A stretch of DNA of 64,000 bases from Hexactinellida sp. DTS-2022 (GCA_028753945.1 JAPNXP010000011.1:2294001-2358000); one strand, 5' to 3'. Counted from the first letter of the stretch, positions 12,601-23,603 are shown. Notes: generated by a model from the letters alone, not told the origin. Numbers and translations: made by a program.

Positions 12601-13348
12601 TTGTGGCTATTTGTACGTTCTTTCTTCGTTCTTACAAAATGATCCCCTTTTGCATCACTTTGGCTTGTACCGAATGATTTCAGGTGCACAATAACATATG
12701 TATTACCTATTTCCAGATACTTGAAACAGAACGGAGATCAAAGTTATCCAGCATGCTAAAACTATTTTCGAATAAACCTGTGGATTATAATATATCACTT
12801 AAAAACTTGTTAGAATCATGCTCATCCTCCTCCATCCAAGACCCTGGAACCTCTTTTAGCTTGGAGACGTATCTTTCTGCTATTCAAGGATACTCTCAAA
12901 TTGAAATAAACAATCAAATACTCTCCTTTATAGCAGGAAACTAAGTGCATGCATATTACAAACATTCTAATAAATGTCAACCTTGTCTCTCGTTTCTCAC
13001 AGAAAATGATGAAATGGAGATTGAAGATCCTTCAGAGTCTAAATGTAGATTCATTCAGATTATCGACCGAGGCTCCTTAAAATGGCCTAGTACCGATGTC
13101 ATAGAATCAATTATAACGTTGTGGAAGTTTTTCTCTTCAATCGAAAGTCAACTGACATTATTTATACCTTTATTACCGGGTATTCTTGAAGTATCCTCGT
13201 ACAGTTAACTACTACTCTTATAGAAGATGAAAAAGCAGAAACATGGATAGTGTCGTGTGACAGTTGTGATATACTCATTTGGAAAATGTTAGCCAAATTA
13301 TTGACAGCTACTTCTAACTGCATCATATCCAATAAAACGAAAATATGA
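9609..13348 (+). pseudogene. P-element transposase relic A (THAP domain)
   Basis: A THAP DNA-binding domain starts at the ATG at 9618, with the C-x4-C pair (KCSTPGC). The expected C-x2-H reads AYSKHF, so the cysteine is lost. The frame is cut at 9848, just before an 868-bp fold-back insertion (9877-10744). It resumes at about 10826 with PRFLLGCPSHLSSSS, aligned to copy C. Further pieces are 11099-11452, the Asp region near 11900, LLFDFVHTIKSIRNNR (about 12000), 12684-12944 and 12945-13208. The C-terminal cysteine pairs (KCQPC, SCDSC) are present. Numerous stops and frameshifts make it dead. No terminal inverted repeats were found; its edges meet other repeats. Confidence 0.85.
9877..10744. 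mobile_element. Fold-back element F1, near-perfect 421-bp arms
   Basis: The left arm 9877-10297 and right arm 10323-10744 are near-identical inverted copies separated by 25 bp. The element interrupts the THAP ORF of P relic A. Within the arms, CATGACCATATTTGG, a GGAATGT...AATTCCATTCT block and CCCCTCTTTCGACTCC match sub-motifs in the arms of elements F2 and F3. It therefore looks like an internally deleted, non-autonomous member of the same group. The same short peptide can be read from both arms, which reflects the inversion and not a gene. No clear target duplication (the flanks TGTTAA and TGAACA are only similar). Confidence 0.85.
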
Positions 13349-13364
13349 ATGCCTTGCAGGCTCC

Positions 13365-13487
13365 TATTTAGACATTGACTTAAGGGATGGCAAAATTATG
13401 GTTTTCAGCAATAAGGGATGGCGAGTTATTACCAAGGGATGGCGGGAGCCATCCCTCTCCATTCTCTAAATGAAGCCCAGCCTTGCT
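13365..13487 (+). mobile_element. Small GC-containing MITE (AAGGGATGGC family), copy 1
   Basis: It starts CAGGCTCCTATTTAGAC, contains three AAGGGATGGC units, the hairpin GGGATGGC-GGGA-GCCATCCC, and ends near CTAAATGAAGCCCA. The flanks share GCCTTG. An inverted second copy lies at 19370-19512. Where it touches P relic A it marks the end of recognisable P sequence. Confidence 0.5.
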
Positions 13488-13649
13488 ATCCTTGTATTCG
13501 GTTCGTGTCGAAAATACTCGAAAATTAAAGAAAGTTAGACTCAATTAGTTGTTATTAGTCTTCGAGTGTTTGATGCTAAATACTTATATTCACTTTCATA
13601 TTTTCTTTAATATTTTGTACTATTGAAACATACATTTACTTCAAATATG

Positions 13650-13980
13650 TTTGGTATTTAGCCCTTCTTCTGGATTACCACTTGATGTATAAAGTATTAA
13701 ATTTTTTAATTTTTCTGAATATGTAGTCATAAATCCATTACTTATCACCACTTAATACATTTTCTTGCAAAACATTCATTTAAATTTACCTAAAGCACGA
13801 AATGTATCAATTAATATACTTATACGGTTAAATTCTATACAGCTGAGTCTTATTCTGTAGTATAATATGTTTTTTTTTGAGGATTTAATGTATTGAGAGG
13901 ATGGGCGGTTAACCGGTTAACCGTGGCGAGAAATCGAATTGTAACCGTAGCCTCAGATCGGTTAACCAACCCCACCCTCC
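13650..13980 (+). mobile_element. Truncated second copy of the 6942-7343 MITE
   Basis: The interior and right end match 6942-7343 (same order of CTGATCACCACTT-like, AATTTACCTAAAG and GGATGGGCGGTTAACC blocks). The left terminal motifs are missing. Confidence 0.65.
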
Positions 13981-15235
13981 CTCACTGTTTATGATTTTGT
14001 TTCTTATTTTTAAATTGACTTGGTAAGGATATAACGCCTTCACAAGTAATAATCAGTGTGACAGAAATAAACAAATATTTTCGCATTCTTCAATGACCAG
14101 GAGCCCTGGCTATTCAGAAAGGATCAATTAAACCACAATTACCGATTGTTACACGCTGCCACCGCAGCTAGAGTGTATCTAAACTTGTTTAACAAATAAA
14201 TCTTTCCAAATAATTATTTTGGCACATAATCAAGATAAAAGAATATTTTCAAAATCCAAACTAAATTACGAAATAGACTTGGGCTTGAGAAAACAGCTAA
14301 GTTGTAGCTTGTTATAGAGAACTGAGGGAATGCCAAGAACTAGAGTGGTAGCTAACAGATTTATACTTATACATGAGGTTTTGTCCAGGTCAGTTTAAAC
14401 CAGGTTATAACCACTAACTTTCAACCACGTGGACGAGACCTGCCAACCCTGTAAGTAACATATGACCGAACTTCGCAAAATTTCCGCCATGTGCCATTTG
14501 AAGAACATATTTTTGATTTGTACTAATACTTTTGGAAGGTAAGTTTAGATTGCTAAGTTAGTTATTTTTCATGGGAAACAAAGTATATTAGTAACCGATT
14601 TAATGCACACGTTGTAAATTTTCAAAGTAATATTCGCAATATTCGTCAATAGTTACTACGTTTATATAAGTGTAAAGCAACATGGCGTGTTTCAGAAATA
14701 TTTTCAAGGTTTGTAGACTGACTCAAAGAACTCGAATCTCTTCTTAGAACTTGATTTATTCAATCTATGTGTATTCTTTCTATGTAGGATCTGGTTGAAA
14801 TTGCATTCACTATAAGAGGAAGGATCTGGAAAGGAAGATTGGTTGTTCATTACGTTATTTTAGTCCATGTAAGGCCAGATAAAATATATTAATTGTTTAT
14901 CATCAGATTTTTTCACAAATACGGACGGCGGACGGGAAAATATTAATATTTAATTATATTAGAAAATTACATGACAATACCTAAATAAATAAAGTAATGC
15001 CCTGATTACAAGACTTATTAAAATTCAACATTAGGAGTCCTTTACACAAGTTTTATCTAATATTTAAGACTATGTTCATAAGACAATAATAAAATATATC
15101 CGAAAGTTGCAAAAATTTCGACGGAATGGGATGATAAACAAGTTGTATATTTTATGAGGCCTAATGTCGACATTCCACCAGTCATTATCCACCGATCCAA
15201 AAGTATTATTTAACAGCTGGAATTATAATCCGAAT
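13981..15235. other. Unassigned stretch with a possible tiny spliced gene
   Basis: No family was recognised. At 14681-14707 an ATG ORF of nine codons (MACFRNIFK) ends at a GT. At 14788-14868 a segment bounded by TATGTAG and GTAAGG is open in the phase that joins it (DLVEIAFTIRGRIWKGRLVV...). This could be two coding exons with a 79-bp intron, but it could also be chance. The rest shows nothing. Confidence 0.25.
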
Positions 15236-15360
15236 ATATTCGTCTGTACTTTACCGGCTATTTAAACTACTCTGAAATGACTATAAATATCTTAAATGAG
15301 AAATATTATGCTTTCATGCTATTTTAACCAATATCCATGATGAGCGAATAAACAGAAATT
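15236..15360 (-). mobile_element. Fragment of the 28381-28945 MITE family
   Basis: The blocks ACTACTCTGAAATGACTATAAATATC and AACCAATATCCATGA match the reverse complement of the right part of the 28381-28945 element. No ends are preserved. Confidence 0.55.
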
Positions 15361-15391
15361 TCACACTCTCAAAATATTATAATGACGTAAT

Positions 15392-15946
15392 CAGGGTTGT
15401 AAATAAATCATTTTTTCGCCCCAAATCAAATCAAATCAAATCATTTTAAATTTAAAATTATTTCAAATCAAATCATTTCATTTCATTTGAGATTTCAAAT
15501 CATTTCAAATCAAATCAAATCAAATTTTTGAAATTTCAAATAATTTCAAATCAAATCTAATCAAATATTTGAAATATTTGAACTTTCAAATCATTTCCGA
15601 ATCACTGTCAAAACGTATAGAAAATTTGAAAATGATCTAATATATTTGAAATTGATTTGAAATTGAATTGAAAATGAATTGAAATTATATTAAAGCGATT
15701 TGGAAACGATTTGAAAATGATTTAAAGAATATGATTTGAAAATGATCTCTGAAAATGATTTGAAAAATGATTTGAAATTGAGTTGAAAATGATTTGAAAT
15801 AATTTCAAATCAAATCAAATCAAATTATTTGAGAATTCAAATATTTTCAAATCAAATCAAATCAAATCATTTGAGAATTCAAATTCTCTTAAATCAAATC
15901 AAATCAAATCAAATATTTGAAATATTTGATTTGATTTACAACACTG
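15392..15946. mobile_element. hAT-type MITE, body of AAATC repeats
   Basis: The ends are CAGGGTTGTAAATAAATCA and the inverse of CAGTGTTGTAAATCAAATC. The 8-bp duplication GACGTAAT is perfect (15384-15391 and 15947-15954). The 555-bp body is almost entirely degenerate AAATC and its complement GATTT, in blocks of alternating orientation, so it can fold extensively. The iterated unit is already present in the terminal repeats. Confidence 0.85.
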
Positions 15947-16089
15947 GACGTAATAACCTGGCGAGGAGTGAGAAATTTTGAGTGCAAACTTCAAATTGTT
16001 GTTGGGGGCCAAAGCTTCACCCTGTATGGCAAATTCACAATTGGACAACTTCCAGTTTCTTCAGTCACTCAGAACATATAAACAAATTT

Positions 16090-16420
16090 ACACACTACAC
16101 GGTGAAATGTTGTGCAACAGCTTAAATTTGTATCTATACATTCAAACTTATAGCAGTACAATAACATTTGTAGACGCTTCAGCATGTATATGTTTACATA
16201 AAGCAATAATAAAATGGCAAAATTTTGTATTCAAAATTTAATGGTGCTGTCAAACTTTTTACAATATAATGAGGATCCTAAATATATCAATTATGATGCA
16301 ATGGGAATATACAAATTCTGATTCGAAGATTATATTCCACATGGCCGAATTACAATAGTTAAATTTTTTCCAATAATTGCGTTTATTTTCTACCTTCTAT
16401 GAGATAAAATTTATTTTAAC
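16090..16420 (+). mobile_element. Diverged partial copy of the 28381-28945 MITE
   Basis: The same order of blocks as that element is seen: ATTTGTATCTATACATTCAA, GCAGTACAATAACATTTGTAG, ATTCCACATGGCCGAATTAC and AATTGCGTTTATTTTCTAC. The terminal repeats are lost. Confidence 0.6.
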
Positions 16421-17522
16421 ATCATAAACATGTAAACTTATAATTCCTCCAGATTATCTTTGTGCTTTCTCTTATTTATTGATTACGTAATAAATTATAT
16501 TTCGCAATATTAAATTTACTATTTTAGCCCTATTACACTACACAATTAACGTTGGAAGTATTAGAACATTCACCATAAACGGTTGATGTGTGTTTGTCTC
16601 CTGTCGAGAAGCAATTCTTATTTTTGAAGCTTCGATCATTTAATTTACTGCTAGATTGACATCGAAGTCATTATCTCTCACTATAATAGCTATGTTTATA
16701 CGTCTTTTGGACATAAATAATTTCTTAGGTATATTTCAGATAATACTCCACATAATTCAATCTTAATTGTTATATATCAAAAATCTTTCAACAGCGATTT
16801 GTTAATTATATCGATATTGTCTCTTGATCACCGATTTCCGCCATTTCCTAATGGATTTGTCTAAATTACCCTTATAATTTCAAAAGCTAGGAAAATTTTC
16901 ACTCGGATATTAGATTTTATTAAACTCTTGTCATAGAACTTACCCATAACTATTAGATTTTCTTAGGTTATTAGAGACTTAGTTGGTATGCAGTCTATAG
17001 TATACCATTGTTATTATTGTGTAATTTCTCTTACATTATCCTCCTAAATTTGCTCTCGCAGATTATGTACCAATTGTTCTGACACTCTATTAAGCTTTGA
17101 GTTCTAAATATTGGCTTTACACTATCTTCTCAACTATATTTAACTTTTTGTTTCTGCCTATTGTAAAGCTTAAAGAGATTGCAATTTTAGCTATCAATTT
17201 ATTTAACAGTTGTTCTTTAAATATGAATTATATACCAATTCTAGGAATTTAAAAATTTGATTATTTTTCATCAAAAGTAATGATATTTACTTTCTATTTT
17301 CCAAATTCTATTCCTTAAACGTATACTTATAAGCTTTTTAATTTGTATCTAAGATAATTTATTTTATTGCTTATTTTGATTTATTTTAATAACTTTATAC
17401 TGTATTCAATTGAATAGTTTTCAAACACGATTACTAACGATATATTGGTATATTAGTTATTATCTATTGTATTAAATCATTTGCCGAATAAATCAATTTA
17501 ATCTGTATTTATGCCTTCATAG
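16421..17522. other. Intronic AT-rich DNA upstream of the DOCK exon
   Basis: No repeats or exons were recognised. The stretch ends in a pyrimidine-containing tract and the acceptor TTCATAG before 17523. An upstream DOCK exon (phase 1 end) should exist, but I could not find it in this window. Confidence 0.5.
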
Positions 17523-17701
17523 GAAACTCTCAATTTATTAATCAACTTTCCATGCGATTGAATGGGATTATAGATGCTGCAGTAATGGGCGGTTTGAAAA
17601 ATTATGAAGATGCTTTCTTTACTGATGAATATCAAAAATCTCATCCTGACAATGAATTGATTATATCTAATTTGAAAGAGCATATTCGTGAACAGATTGA
17701 G
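17523..17701 (+). CDS. DOCK-family exon (DHR2 domain)
   Basis: This is a host-gene exon. DOCK proteins activate Rac through the DHR2 domain, typically with ELMO at the membrane. After the acceptor TTCATAG the open frame contains QLSMRLNGIIDAAVMGG and NYEDAFFTDEYQKSHP. These are the landmark segments of the C-terminal DHR2 lobe in DOCK1-5-type proteins, including the GG-x-x-NYE-x-AFFT motif. The exon begins in phase 1 (GA completes a split codon) and I place its end at ATTGAG, before GTGCTT, in phase 0. The next exon (42005) continues the family alignment without gap or overlap. The donor GTGCTT is weak. Without splicing the frame would meet TAA at 17717. Codon and sequence character differ from the decayed transposons around it. 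Confidence 0.8.
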
Positions 17702-17719
17702 GTGCTTTTCCAATTGTAA

Positions 17720-18842
17720 TAATATCTCATTTATGATAATATAGATGATATTTATCACTCTATTGGTTATCATAGATTTAGATAATCAATTGTTACATAT
17801 TTTTCCAATTTTAGCAACAATGTCTTCAATCAACGAGTATAGTTACAAGATGAGCATCGTGATTAACATAAATAAATTAAAAATATCGAGAAAAATCGAT
17901 ATCCAATCGATGAGTTATTGATTCTCGATATCGTTTGGATTTTATTTACCATAGATTTTGCAGGACTTGATGTGGATTGCCTTAAATTTGATAGATAGGA
18001 TTGTATTTTATGGACTTATTTACAAATATTGTAAATATCCCATATATTTCTAAGAGACTTATTTTGTTCAAATTGCCTTTCTTTTCATGTGGAAATATCA
18101 TTCATTTCAACAAAGGATTTCACTTTCATCTTGATTGATAAGCTATTTATCAATTCTAATTCACCTTTTGAATGCTTCTTAAATACTACTACTCTCATAT
18201 TCTACTTGATCTCCGATTGTGCACAGTTAGCATTTTTAGGGGTGTTAGTCGGAATAGGAAAACTATGCTAGATAGACTCTAATGAAGTATTATGAATATA
18301 GGTTATCGGTAGCTGCAAACTGAATGGCATCATCAAAAATGATGTACTTAAAAGTAGTTCTAGAGAATTCATGTTAATTATGCCATAAATTATATTTAGG
18401 TTTGTTAACAAAAATTTTTAATGTTCTTCCATGATTATTGATTATATTTTTTGAACAAGGTATAATTTATCAAAGTTATTAAGTGACCTATGTCGCGCCT
18501 TTTCGCGCATTTACAAACTTTTTTATATGAATATTACATCACCTAGATTTTAGAGCTAGTAGAACCCTGTTTTGGCAATATTATTGACATCTCAGTATGT
18601 AAAAATATGTTTCCACTAATTTGCCGACAGTTCAGCTCCCTGCTGAACTTTAATTCATCACATTAACACCGAATTGTTTGATATTAATAATAATCTGGCT
18701 AATATCATTTTGTCAAATTATAATTCATCGTAATCAATAAACTCACTGGATTCGAGAGTCAAACGCTTCTTTATAATTTATTTATTCAAATATCAAAATA
18801 GATGTGAAATTAATATAACATTTAATTATGTATAAAGCAAGG
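17720..18842. other. Intronic AT-rich DNA
   Basis: Nothing was recognised except a short ATCGAT-rich patch at 17880-17940, which resembles the body of the MITE at 46096-47486. Confidence 0.45.
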
Positions 18843-19372
18843 TTGAAAACGCTCTAACCGAATATCAGTATTCATGAATAGTTTCCCTACCGAATACTGA
18901 TACTGATATTCGGTTGCTTCAACCGAATACTGATAATGATAATATTTTGTTACGTCAACCAATTACTAATACTGATGATATTCGATTGGTAGAACGAATA
19001 CGAATACCGATAATCTTTGGTTGCCCTAACCGAATTCTAATACACGTACAGTCAACTCCGCTTAATAGAACCACCGGTTAATCGGTTTCTCCGCTTAGTC
19101 GGGTCAAAATTTCACAGGATTTATAGAACAGAATTACAGTTTGGCTTACAATATTTTCGGTTAATTGGTTTCTCCGCTTAATCGGGTCAAAACAACCTGG
19201 TCCCGAGGTGGCTCTATTAAGCGGAGTCGACTGTAATTAGAATATTCGGATGGGAAAACTAATATGAATACTGATCATATTCGCTCGGTAGACCGAATAC
19301 CGAATAATGATATTCTGTCGGGCAACCGAATACCGAATTATGATATCAGATTGGCAACCGAATATTAGGGGA
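18843..19372. repeat. Degenerate CCGAATAC array, probable interrupted hAT MITE
   Basis: It begins CAAGGTTGAAAACGC and then repeats ACCGAATACYGAT-like units in both orientations. It is interrupted by a mariner-type MITE (19049-19233). The right end is missing where the AAGGGATGGC-family copy starts. The architecture (CA-start, body of one short motif) matches the confirmed hAT MITEs nearby. Confidence 0.5.
19049..19233. mobile_element. Mariner-type MITE, 185 bp
   Basis: The terminal repeats are CAGTCAACTCCGCTTAAT and the inverse of CAGTCGACTCCGCTTAAT, flanked by TA on both sides (19047-19048 and 19234-19235). It is nested in the CCGAATAC array. A longer relative is at 21322-21682. Confidence 0.8.
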
Positions 19373-19512
19373 TAGCGAGGGATGGCTCCCGCCATCCCTT
19401 GCACCGCCTACCTTACAGCGTGCTCCCGCTCGCGGTCATATCCACGCCATCCCTTATTCCTGAAAACCATAATTTTGCCTTCCCTTAAGTCAATGTCTAA
19501 ATAGGAGCCTGG
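19370..19512 (-). mobile_element. AAGGGATGGC-family MITE, copy 2 (inverted)
   Basis: The reverse complement reproduces copy 1 (13365-13487): CAGGCTCCTATTTAGAC, CAAAATTATGGTTTTCAG and the GGGAGCCATCCC hairpin. An extra GC-rich segment of about 40 bp is present in the middle. The two copies face each other across 6 kb, but there is no sign that they bound a single element. Confidence 0.55.
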
Positions 19513-19737
19513 TGTTGTACTGACACCCTCAACTTTTATATTTTGATATACTAAGTGTATATTTTTATTTCAATATATATTCAAAAAATTAGAGAATAAA
19601 TATCTAGTGAGAATACACTGCTTCTTACCAATACTTCGGATTTTAAGATGGGAGTATTATTTGCATAGAGATTTTGGCTGTTCCCAATTGCATAGGGATT
19701 TCTTTTTGGCATCGATGAACTTTATACAGCGTAAAGC

Positions 19738-19786
19738 AGGGGCGGATCCAGGATTTTTAAAAGGGGGGTTGTCATTTTATATAAAA
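19738..19786. mobile_element. One end of a GGCGGATCCAGG-type DNA transposon
   Basis: CAGGGGCGGATCCAGG followed by an A/T stretch and GGGGGG is a terminal motif recurrent in animal hAT-like elements. The matching right end was not found; a related end is at 59965-60004. Confidence 0.4.
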
Positions 19787-19794
19787 ACCATGAC

Positions 19795-19950
19795 CATAGG
19801 CGTCGTAACCCGCCCGGGTCCCCGGAAATGTTCGGGCGGCCCGGAAGGGTTGCCCCGAAGCTACTAATACTATACCCGGAGTTTACCCGGGCATTACCCG
19901 GAAATTCCGGACACCCCGAAGGATTGACCTTTGCATTTACGACGCCTATG
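19795..19950. mobile_element. hAT-type MITE, CCGGGTA-type body, 156 bp
   Basis: Inverted ends CATAGGCGTCGTAA are perfect over 14 bp. The duplication ACCATGAC is perfect (19787-19794 and 19951-19958). The body is made of CCCGG, CCCGGGTA and CCGGAA units in both orientations and is much richer in G+C than its flanks. Confidence 0.9.
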
Positions 19951-20061
19951 ACCATGACCTGCTGGGGGGTATGGAGGTACTGTAAGATCCAAGTGGTGTT
20001 CCAGTGGCAAATACCCTGGAATTCAGATATGATAAAGTGTTATTTGCCAATTTTATAATAC

Positions 20062-20480
20062 ACTAACCGAACAAAAGTATTTGAATAACAGGAATGGTTT
20101 TCCATGCTTCTATTAACGGGCTTATTATCGGCTGTTTTAACTACTCTGAAATTACTTAAATATCTTCGTATCGCTGTAAATTTATCTTGTGGTTTTAGTA
20201 TCCATGATTGAAGTAACATGTGTCCTGCCACTTGCCATTGTTGCACAAGTGGCAAAATTGGGAATATGGCCATATCTCAGGAGAAAAATTGCAGTATTCT
20301 TACTCCAGTTGTTTGAATATCTACTCTTTACCCGGATTTTGATAATATTTGACCTTATGTAAAAATTAATATTCCCCAAGAACATTACCCCGTGCCTCAA
20401 TTTAAATTGAATTCAAATTTTGGTCAAATAAGATTTTTTGAAAAAACTACACGAATTTAGAATACAAATATTATGTGATT
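20062..20480 (-). mobile_element. Partial copy of the 28381-28945 MITE
   Basis: It starts with a diverged end (ACACTAACCGAACAAAAG, 20059-20076) followed by the reverse complement of the right part of that element, including ACTACTCTGAAATTAC and GCACAAGTGGCA blocks. The other end is missing. Confidence 0.6.
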
Positions 20481-21321
20481 GTTTAATTAATTTATACACG
20501 AGCTGTTTTAAATGGTGGATAAAACTATATTAATGAAATGAATACTTAATTAACTATCACTTCATTTGGGAATAGTCATACCTATTACAATTAACTTGAT
20601 AAGGAAAAATACTGAAAGCTCTTAGCCTAAAATATACATTTTCTCAAGGATATTGCTATTTACAATTGAACTAACTGTTTGACAATCATATTGGTACCCA
20701 AGGTTTTTCGTCGGACATGGCGCATTTGGCACATATTGAAGCTGGTGAAACTCTGCAATAATGGTAGGATGCACTTTAAATTATTACCAACTACTAGTGG
20801 TTGTAATTCTCTTGTCAAAATTCAAATATTCACATAATTTGTGGCTTTTCCGTAATATTATTGTATAAAGAAGGTCTGTTTGATGCTACCCAAAATCTAG
20901 AAGTTGTCTGACTGATCCCAGAAAGTTAGAAAATTCGAGGTAGCGTTTTTGTTTTGCATTTTGATGACGCACACAAGCCTTCCTTGAGACACAAGATTAT
21001 CGAAGAGACTTAAAGAGAGAGCTTGTTGTAAGAAGTGGGCTGATCCCCTAACCCTATTTTCTTCCGCCCTTGTATGTAATGCAATAAATTATAAATTTAT
21101 TTGCCTCCGCACCATACCCTTTTGTCATTTATTTTGCTAATGTAAATATGGATTAATACAGTCAATTCCTTTAATGCTTTACTCGATAAATATAACACAA
21201 GTAACCGAATTGGTTATACATTGAGGATTTTCTTAGGTCACACAAAATTTATGAATGGTTTATCATCCATCTTTGGAGAAAATTAGTACTGGATGCTGCA
21301 TTTTGTTTCATTTTTAATATA
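20481..21321. other. Intronic AT-rich DNA
   Basis: No gene or paired repeat was seen. Confidence 0.45.
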
Positions 21322-21682
21322 CAGTCCGCTTAATCGGGACACCGGTTAATCGGTTTCTCCGCTTAATAGGGTCAAATTTTCACCGGATTTATGGGACGGA
21401 ATTACAGTTTGGCTTAAAATATTTTCGGTTAATCGGTTTCTCCGCTTAATCGGGTCAAAATGACCTGGTCCCGATCAGGGTATATTATAAGCCCATTTTT
21501 TTATTCCTATTTTCATTTTTTTACTCCCTTGAATAGTGTGTTTTTATCGTCTGATACCCATTTCAAGATTTCTTTTCTTGCGAAAATCCATTTTTTTATT
21601 CCACGAAAACAATAAAAAACATTTTTTTATTCCTTATAAAATTCACTGGTCCCGATGTGACCCAATTAAGCGGAGTCGACTG
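21322..21682. mobile_element. Mariner-type MITE, relative of 19049-19233, carrying an insertion
   Basis: The ends are CAGTCCGCTTAATCGGG and the inverse of CAGTCGACTCCGCTTAATTG, flanked by TA (21320-21321 and 21683-21684). The interior follows the 185-bp relative but is split by a 173-bp hAT-type MITE at 21476-21648. Confidence 0.8.
21476..21648. mobile_element. hAT-type MITE, body of TTTTTTATTCC repeats
   Basis: Ends CAGGGTATATTATAAG and inverse CAGTGAATTTTATAAG are flanked by a perfect 8-bp duplication GTCCCGAT (21468-21475 and 21649-21656). The body repeats TTTTTTATTCC at least three times, with TTTTACTCC and TTTCATTTT variants. It is nested in a mariner-type MITE. Confidence 0.85.
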
Positions 21683-21831
21683 TATTGCCAAATATTTAAG
21701 TCTTCATTTACTTATAACAGTTAAACGAGGTAATTTCTAGACAGTATACCCTCCCTGTCAAAAATATTTAAACAGTAGGAATTGTAATGCTGACAAAAAA
21801 ATTTCTAACTGCCTGTTAATGGCCATTTCAC

Positions 21832-22563
21832 GGGGCTGACTGAATAGTGGAATTTAGTGGAATCCAGTGGAAACTAGTGGAACCTAGTGGAATCCAGCGG
21901 AATCTAATGGAATCTAATGGAATTACTAAATTTTAGTGGAATTGACTGAACGGTGGAATCGAGTCGAATCTTTGACTGAATAGTGGAATCGAGTGGTATT
22001 TGATTAAATTGTTAAACACTATGTATATGCTATAAGCTACATAAGGAATTGTTGATAAATATTGTTTACTAGATGTGTCTAAATTACATGGTAACAAGCC
22101 TAACAGTAACTCAATAGTATTTATTTGTTAGGCTTTGTTACCATGTTATTTAGACTCTTCTTATAAACAATATTTACCAACAATTCCTTTTCAAATCCAG
22201 TTGGTATTCATTTGGAAGTTCAATAGAGATGATTAGTAAAATACTAATATAGTATCATATTGTGCCACTTCATGCACAACACTAATTTAATCGTTGCAAA
22301 CAATTTTACATGGGCGAAAATTAACGTAATATGATACACACGTAGCTTATTGCACTATACGTAGTGTTTAACAATTTAATCAAATTCCACTCGATTCCAT
22401 TATTCAGTCAAATTCCACTCGATTCCACTATTCAGTCAAAGATTCCACTCGATTCCACTGTTCAGTCGTTGTTTAGAAATTCCACTCGATTCCACCGTAC
22501 AGTCAATTCCACTATAATTTAGCAATTCCACTCGATTCCACTAGATTCCACTATTTATCCGCC
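21832..22563. mobile_element. MITE, arms of GTGGAATC repeats around a hairpin core
   Basis: It is flanked by CATTTCAC on both sides (21824-21831 and 22564-22571; CCATTTCAC, 9 bp, is shared). The left arm iterates GTGGAATCYAGTGG and the right arm its complement. Next inward, TTAAACACTA-containing blocks are inverted. The core 22040-22195 is itself a hairpin with arms of about 67 bp around TAACTCAATAGTATTTA. The first bases (GGGGCTGACTG against GGCGGATAA) match poorly, so hAT membership is inferred from the 8-bp duplication. Confidence 0.8.
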
Positions 22564-22609
22564 CATTTCACTACAATAAATTACTATAAATATGGTGGTG
22601 TATTTATGA

Positions 22610-22870
22610 ATGCAATAACTTTATAATTTAGGTCAAATTCAGCCAATATTCATTGAGTGGCATAGTGTCCCCAACACTTGCCACTTTTGGCACAAGTTGA
22701 AAAATGGGTATGTCTCTGTATCTCAGTTGAAAATTATCCTAATCATTTGAAATTTAGCACCTAGAGTAATTCGCCCCGTGCTATTCAAATATGAAATCTG
22801 AATTTGTATATTCTAATTCCCTCATAAGTATCCGTAATTAATTATTTAATTAGCACAATATTTAGTTGGT
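22610..22870 (-). mobile_element. Fragment of the 28381-28945 MITE family
   Basis: CCTAGAGTAATTCG and AAATCTGAATTTGTATATTC match the reverse complement of its middle part, next to the typical ACTTGCCACTTTTGGCACAAG palindrome. No ends remain. Confidence 0.5.
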
Positions 22871-23511
22871 GAGTTTATTATCTCTATAAAAATGCTAATT
22901 GCAAGAATTTGCTATTTTATGATACTGAACATATCGTTTTATATATACTAAATAGATGTAGAAGAATCTATAAACATATTAATGATGCTAAAAACTGCTA
23001 CTTTTTGTATTATTTTATTGTTCAAATACCTTTGGTCGGGACTGTAGTACTATATCTATCCATAAGTTATTCGCTTACTGATCTATATAAACGAAGAAGA
23101 TAGTCGTTTAATTTTACAAGTAAATATATAGAATATTACCAAATTCAACATTTTATGGAAGGATGAGGGAAACGCGAAGTATTTAATTCATAAATAAATT
23201 AATTGATTATTTAATTAAAACCCGCTTCTGGCGGTGGGGTAAAGGTATAAATGGAATTACTTTCACTTTCAATTGAAAATGTAATAACTTTCAGTTTCAA
23301 TTTCACATTCCTGGCCCGGCGAGAGTTTAATTAATTAACCTTCACCTGGCTAGGAATGTGAAATGTGAAAAATTAATTAATAATATCTTTTTGGTTGCCT
23401 AATACAAGTAATTTATTGTCCGGCCGGAGGATTAAAATTGGGACGGCGAGTGATATACAAGTAATTTATTGTATTTGCCCATAATGGAGAAGTCTCAGAG
23501 CTATATATAGG
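22871..23511. other. Left flank of the MULE; possible reverse-transcriptase upstream part
   Basis: TACAAGTAATTTATTGT occurs twice (about 23403 and 23456) around a 36-bp GC-rich segment, like a small insertion with a duplicated target. The last bases read SELYI in the frame that the reverse-transcriptase relic uses right of the MULE ([10 protein letters not shown]), which suggests that the relic began on this side. Further upstream no protein is readable. 23503-23511 is the left ATATATAGG duplication. Confidence 0.4.
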
Positions 23512-23603
23512 GGAATCCGGAATAAGACCTAAAATTGAAGGTGGAATAAGACCTAAAATTGAAGTTGGAATAAGGCCTAAAACATATTTTGTTGGAATAA
23601 GAC

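Noticed and set aside
15392-15946. AAATC array as a plain microsatellite
   Set aside because: Defined CAGGGTTG/CAACACTG ends and a perfect 8-bp duplication show it is a mobile element.
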